Origin: Halobacteriovoraceae bacterium
GTDB taxonomy: Bacteria; Bdellovibrionota; Bacteriovoracia; Bacteriovoracales; Bacteriovoracaceae
Length of the DNA: 40,607 nt
Assembly (NCBI GenBank): GCA_018646195.1
Contig: JABGVH010000055.1
Coordinates: 1-40,607, forward strand
Direction: 5' to 3'
The notes under the pieces are model-generated. The model ran no database searches and was not told the DNA's origin. It saw only the letters and a list, made by a program, of their open reading frames with translations. Numbering within the stretch: the first letter of the stretch is position 1; each line of letters starts with the position of its first letter. Positions 39,022 through 40,607 of this stretch are shown in pieces. Both the position numbers and the translations under genes were made by a program.

Positions 39022-40607
39022 GTGAAGGCCCACAAGTTCGGATTGATATTTTGTCTATTTGCAACCGTTTCTTGGGGACAGGATTATGGGGAAGTATGCG
39101 GCAGTAGTAGTAAGGCCGAGCTAAATAGAGAGCTAGGAAAACTCCAATTGACCCCCTGTAAAGGGTTGGATATTTTGCCAGAGGCCCTTAAAAAGCTTGT
39201 AGTAAAAACAACCAAGATAGACAAAAAATCTTGCTTCAAATTACTTCGAAAAATTGACAAAAAAGATGTAGTCGATAAAAGAGATTTCGTTCTTTGGAAT
39301 AAAGAGTCCCAAAAATCAGTAGACTTAAGATGTACCTGTAAGCGAGTTATGGGGAAGAATATATGTCCAGAGAAACCAGAGTTTGATAAACAAAAAGAGT
39401 TAATCAGGAAAGCGTTTGCTCTAAAAGCGTCGGCAGTATTTATAACGAAATTATTTGAACAAACTAGTAATCAAATTATGAGAGAGCCTGGAGTTCCTCT
39501 GTGCCAGCCTACGATGGAACAATTGTTTAAAAAATCAGGTTGCTCTAAAAAACAACTAGAATATATTGACCCAATTCTTAAAGAAGTCGCTGAAAAATCA
39601 GGGTTACTGTCATTAGGGATAAAGGAGTCAGAAGTTCTTAATGAAGTTTTCAATGGAAAAGGAAAGAATGGTCTTAGTGGTTTTTTCAAAGCTCTTGATT
39701 TACATAAAGAAGGGGAAGACAATAAAAATATGACGGTAGTGCCTGCCGTTATATTACCTCAGAAGGCGATTGAGTACCTGGAGAAAAAGAAAAATATCAA
39801 GATTAATAAAAAAGTCACTGCAAAAGAATTTTCGAAAATATTACATTCAGATGAAACAAGAATTAATAAAGACGTAGCTCTATTCCAACACCTAATCAAA
39901 GATAAAACAAATTCAAATAGTCTTCAAAACATTATAAAGAATGTGGTTGGCGGAGAGAGCAAGAACTTAAGTGACCTAGAGAACAATTTCTTCACCTTCA
40001 ATGTTGATGATCCACCACTCCTGAAAGATTTTAAAATCTCCTTATTCTCGCATCCGGCAACAAGTGATTTGCTGATAAGAGAGAGCAGCAAGAAGAATGT
40101 AACTGACTCATACTACAAATCTTTTGAAAGTAAATATTCGAAAATTGAAGAGATAGTAAGAAATAAGAAAAACGGATTTGTTCCGTTAATTGAACTTAGG
40201 AAGGATTTATATTCTGCTGAACGTTCGACTCGCTGTAAAAAAATTGAAAAACAAGTGGCAGGGTTGTGCGGAATTCTTGAAAAAGAAGTTTTTTTTAGTG
40301 CCGCAAACCTGAATCAGGTTGAATTTAATAAGCAGTTTGCAGCACTGGGTAAGGGAGAATATCAAGACTTAAAAGACGAGGTAGAATCAATATATAGTGG
40401 AATGAATTGCATGCTCCCTAGGCTAGCAGGAGTAGTTGGAATAGATGAAGTAGATATTTTAATTTCATCCAGGATAGGCGACTTTGATTCAGATTTACAA
40501 GGGACTAGTATTCCAATCCCGGTGATTGAGAGGAAGTTTCGTGAGCAGGTTGCGAAGGTTCAGGGGTTGAAGGAGCTGGCCGAGAGGGCAGAGGCAGCTG
40601 GGACACT
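39022..40607 (+). CDS. Large secreted protein of unknown function (3' end outside window)
   Basis: A GTG start at 39022 with AGAGGA just upstream opens a frame with no stop to the window edge (528 codons plus 2 bases). The start gives a Sec signal peptide (MKAHKFGLIFCLFATVSWG) and mature QDYGEVCGSSS. The mature protein is Lys/Glu-rich and largely helical, with scattered Cys (VCGS, LTPCKG, SCFKLL, RCTCKR, ICPEK, LCQP, GCSKK, RCKKI, LCGIL). I recognise no domain. The divergent secreted protease may be a regulatory partner only by position. The AGGA-to-GTG spacing is short, so the exact start could differ. Confidence 0.75.
   Translation, partial: MKAHKFGLIFCLFATVSWGQDYGEVCGSSSKAELNRELGKLQLTPCKGLDILPEALKKLVVKTTKIDKKSCFKLLRKIDKKDVVDKRDFVLWNKESQKSVDLRCTCKRVMGKNICPEKPEFDKQKELIRKAFALKASAVFITKLFEQTSNQIMREPGVPLCQPTMEQLFKKSGCSKKQLEYIDPILKEVAEKSGLLSLGIKESEVLNEVFNGKGKNGLSGFFKALDLHKEGEDNKNMTVVPAVILPQKAIEYLEKKKNIKINKKVTAKEFSKILHSDETRINKDVALFQHLIKDKTNSNSLQNIIKNVVGGESKNLSDLENNFFTFNVDDPPLLKDFKISLFSHPATSDLLIRESSKKNVTDSYYKSFESKYSKIEEIVRNKKNGFVPLIELRKDLYSAERSTRCKKIEKQVAGLCGILEKEVFFSAANLNQVEFNKQFAALGKGEYQDLKDEVESIYSGMNCMLPRLAGVVGIDEVDILISSRIGDFDSDLQGTSIPIPVIERKFREQVAKVQGLKELAERAEAAGT

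Overview
The window is about 40.6 kb of AT-rich (roughly 38% G+C by eye), densely packed bacterial chromosome. It has no rRNA, tRNA, insertion sequence, phage module or CRISPR array that I can see. The gene repertoire resembles Bdellovibrionota, and most closely the Bacteriovoracales/Halobacteriovorax type: many secreted proteins of unknown function, a matrixin with a C-terminal membrane anchor, a Lys/Ala/Thr-rich histone-like protein fused to SWIB, ResB/CcsA cytochrome maturation, and several trypsin-like or cell-wall enzymes. This lineage call is inferred from gene content, not from a marker gene.

Layout. 1-4736: the 3' end of a GNAT-like gene is coupled to a lipoprotein MltA transglycosylase. 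Next comes a three-gene cassette: a small DUF5989/SxtK-like protein (too short for routine ORF calling), a NodU/SxtI-like carbamoyltransferase and an SxtJ-like membrane protein. A NodB-type polysaccharide deacetylase converges on it. The carbamoyltransferase carries an in-frame TAA that separates its conserved N-terminus from the rest. 4887-10207: a small winged-helix-like protein, a 666-residue receiver-domain protein, a small secreted barrel-like protein whose ribosome site lies in a perfect inverted repeat, the matrixin, and another secreted protein. 10226-12831: on the minus strand, a glycerophosphodiesterase, an M24 peptidase and a PF10118 'metal-dependent hydrolase' with a di-iron-like residue pattern.

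12901-18607: a probable specialised-lipid locus. A type III polyketide synthase, a 12-TM MMPL/RND transporter and a flavin oxidoreductase of the geranylgeranyl-reductase type form a tight operon, followed by a secreted START-domain lipid-binding protein. A membrane-anchored LuxR-type regulator is divergent from the PKS. 18754-28433: YceI, PilZ, CcsA, ResB, a DUF1624 acetyltransferase-like membrane protein, a penicillin-acylase-family hydrolase, a thiamine-pyrophosphokinase-like protein, a possible NifU-fold protein that lacks the usual cysteines, cytochrome c and a GNAT-like protein. ResB/CcsA would mature the cytochrome c.

28652-31669: the histone-like SWIB protein with a strong terminator, a secreted hypothetical protein, and a lipoprotein with a transglycosylase-like core and three Cys-rich C-terminal repeats. 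31676-37491: a four-gene overlapping operon (unknown protein, MFS transporter, family-5 solute-binding protein, hybrid histidine kinase with two receivers), which is the best candidate here for an undescribed export/sensing system. 37732-40607: a secreted trypsin-like protease and, divergent from it, a large secreted protein that runs off the window.
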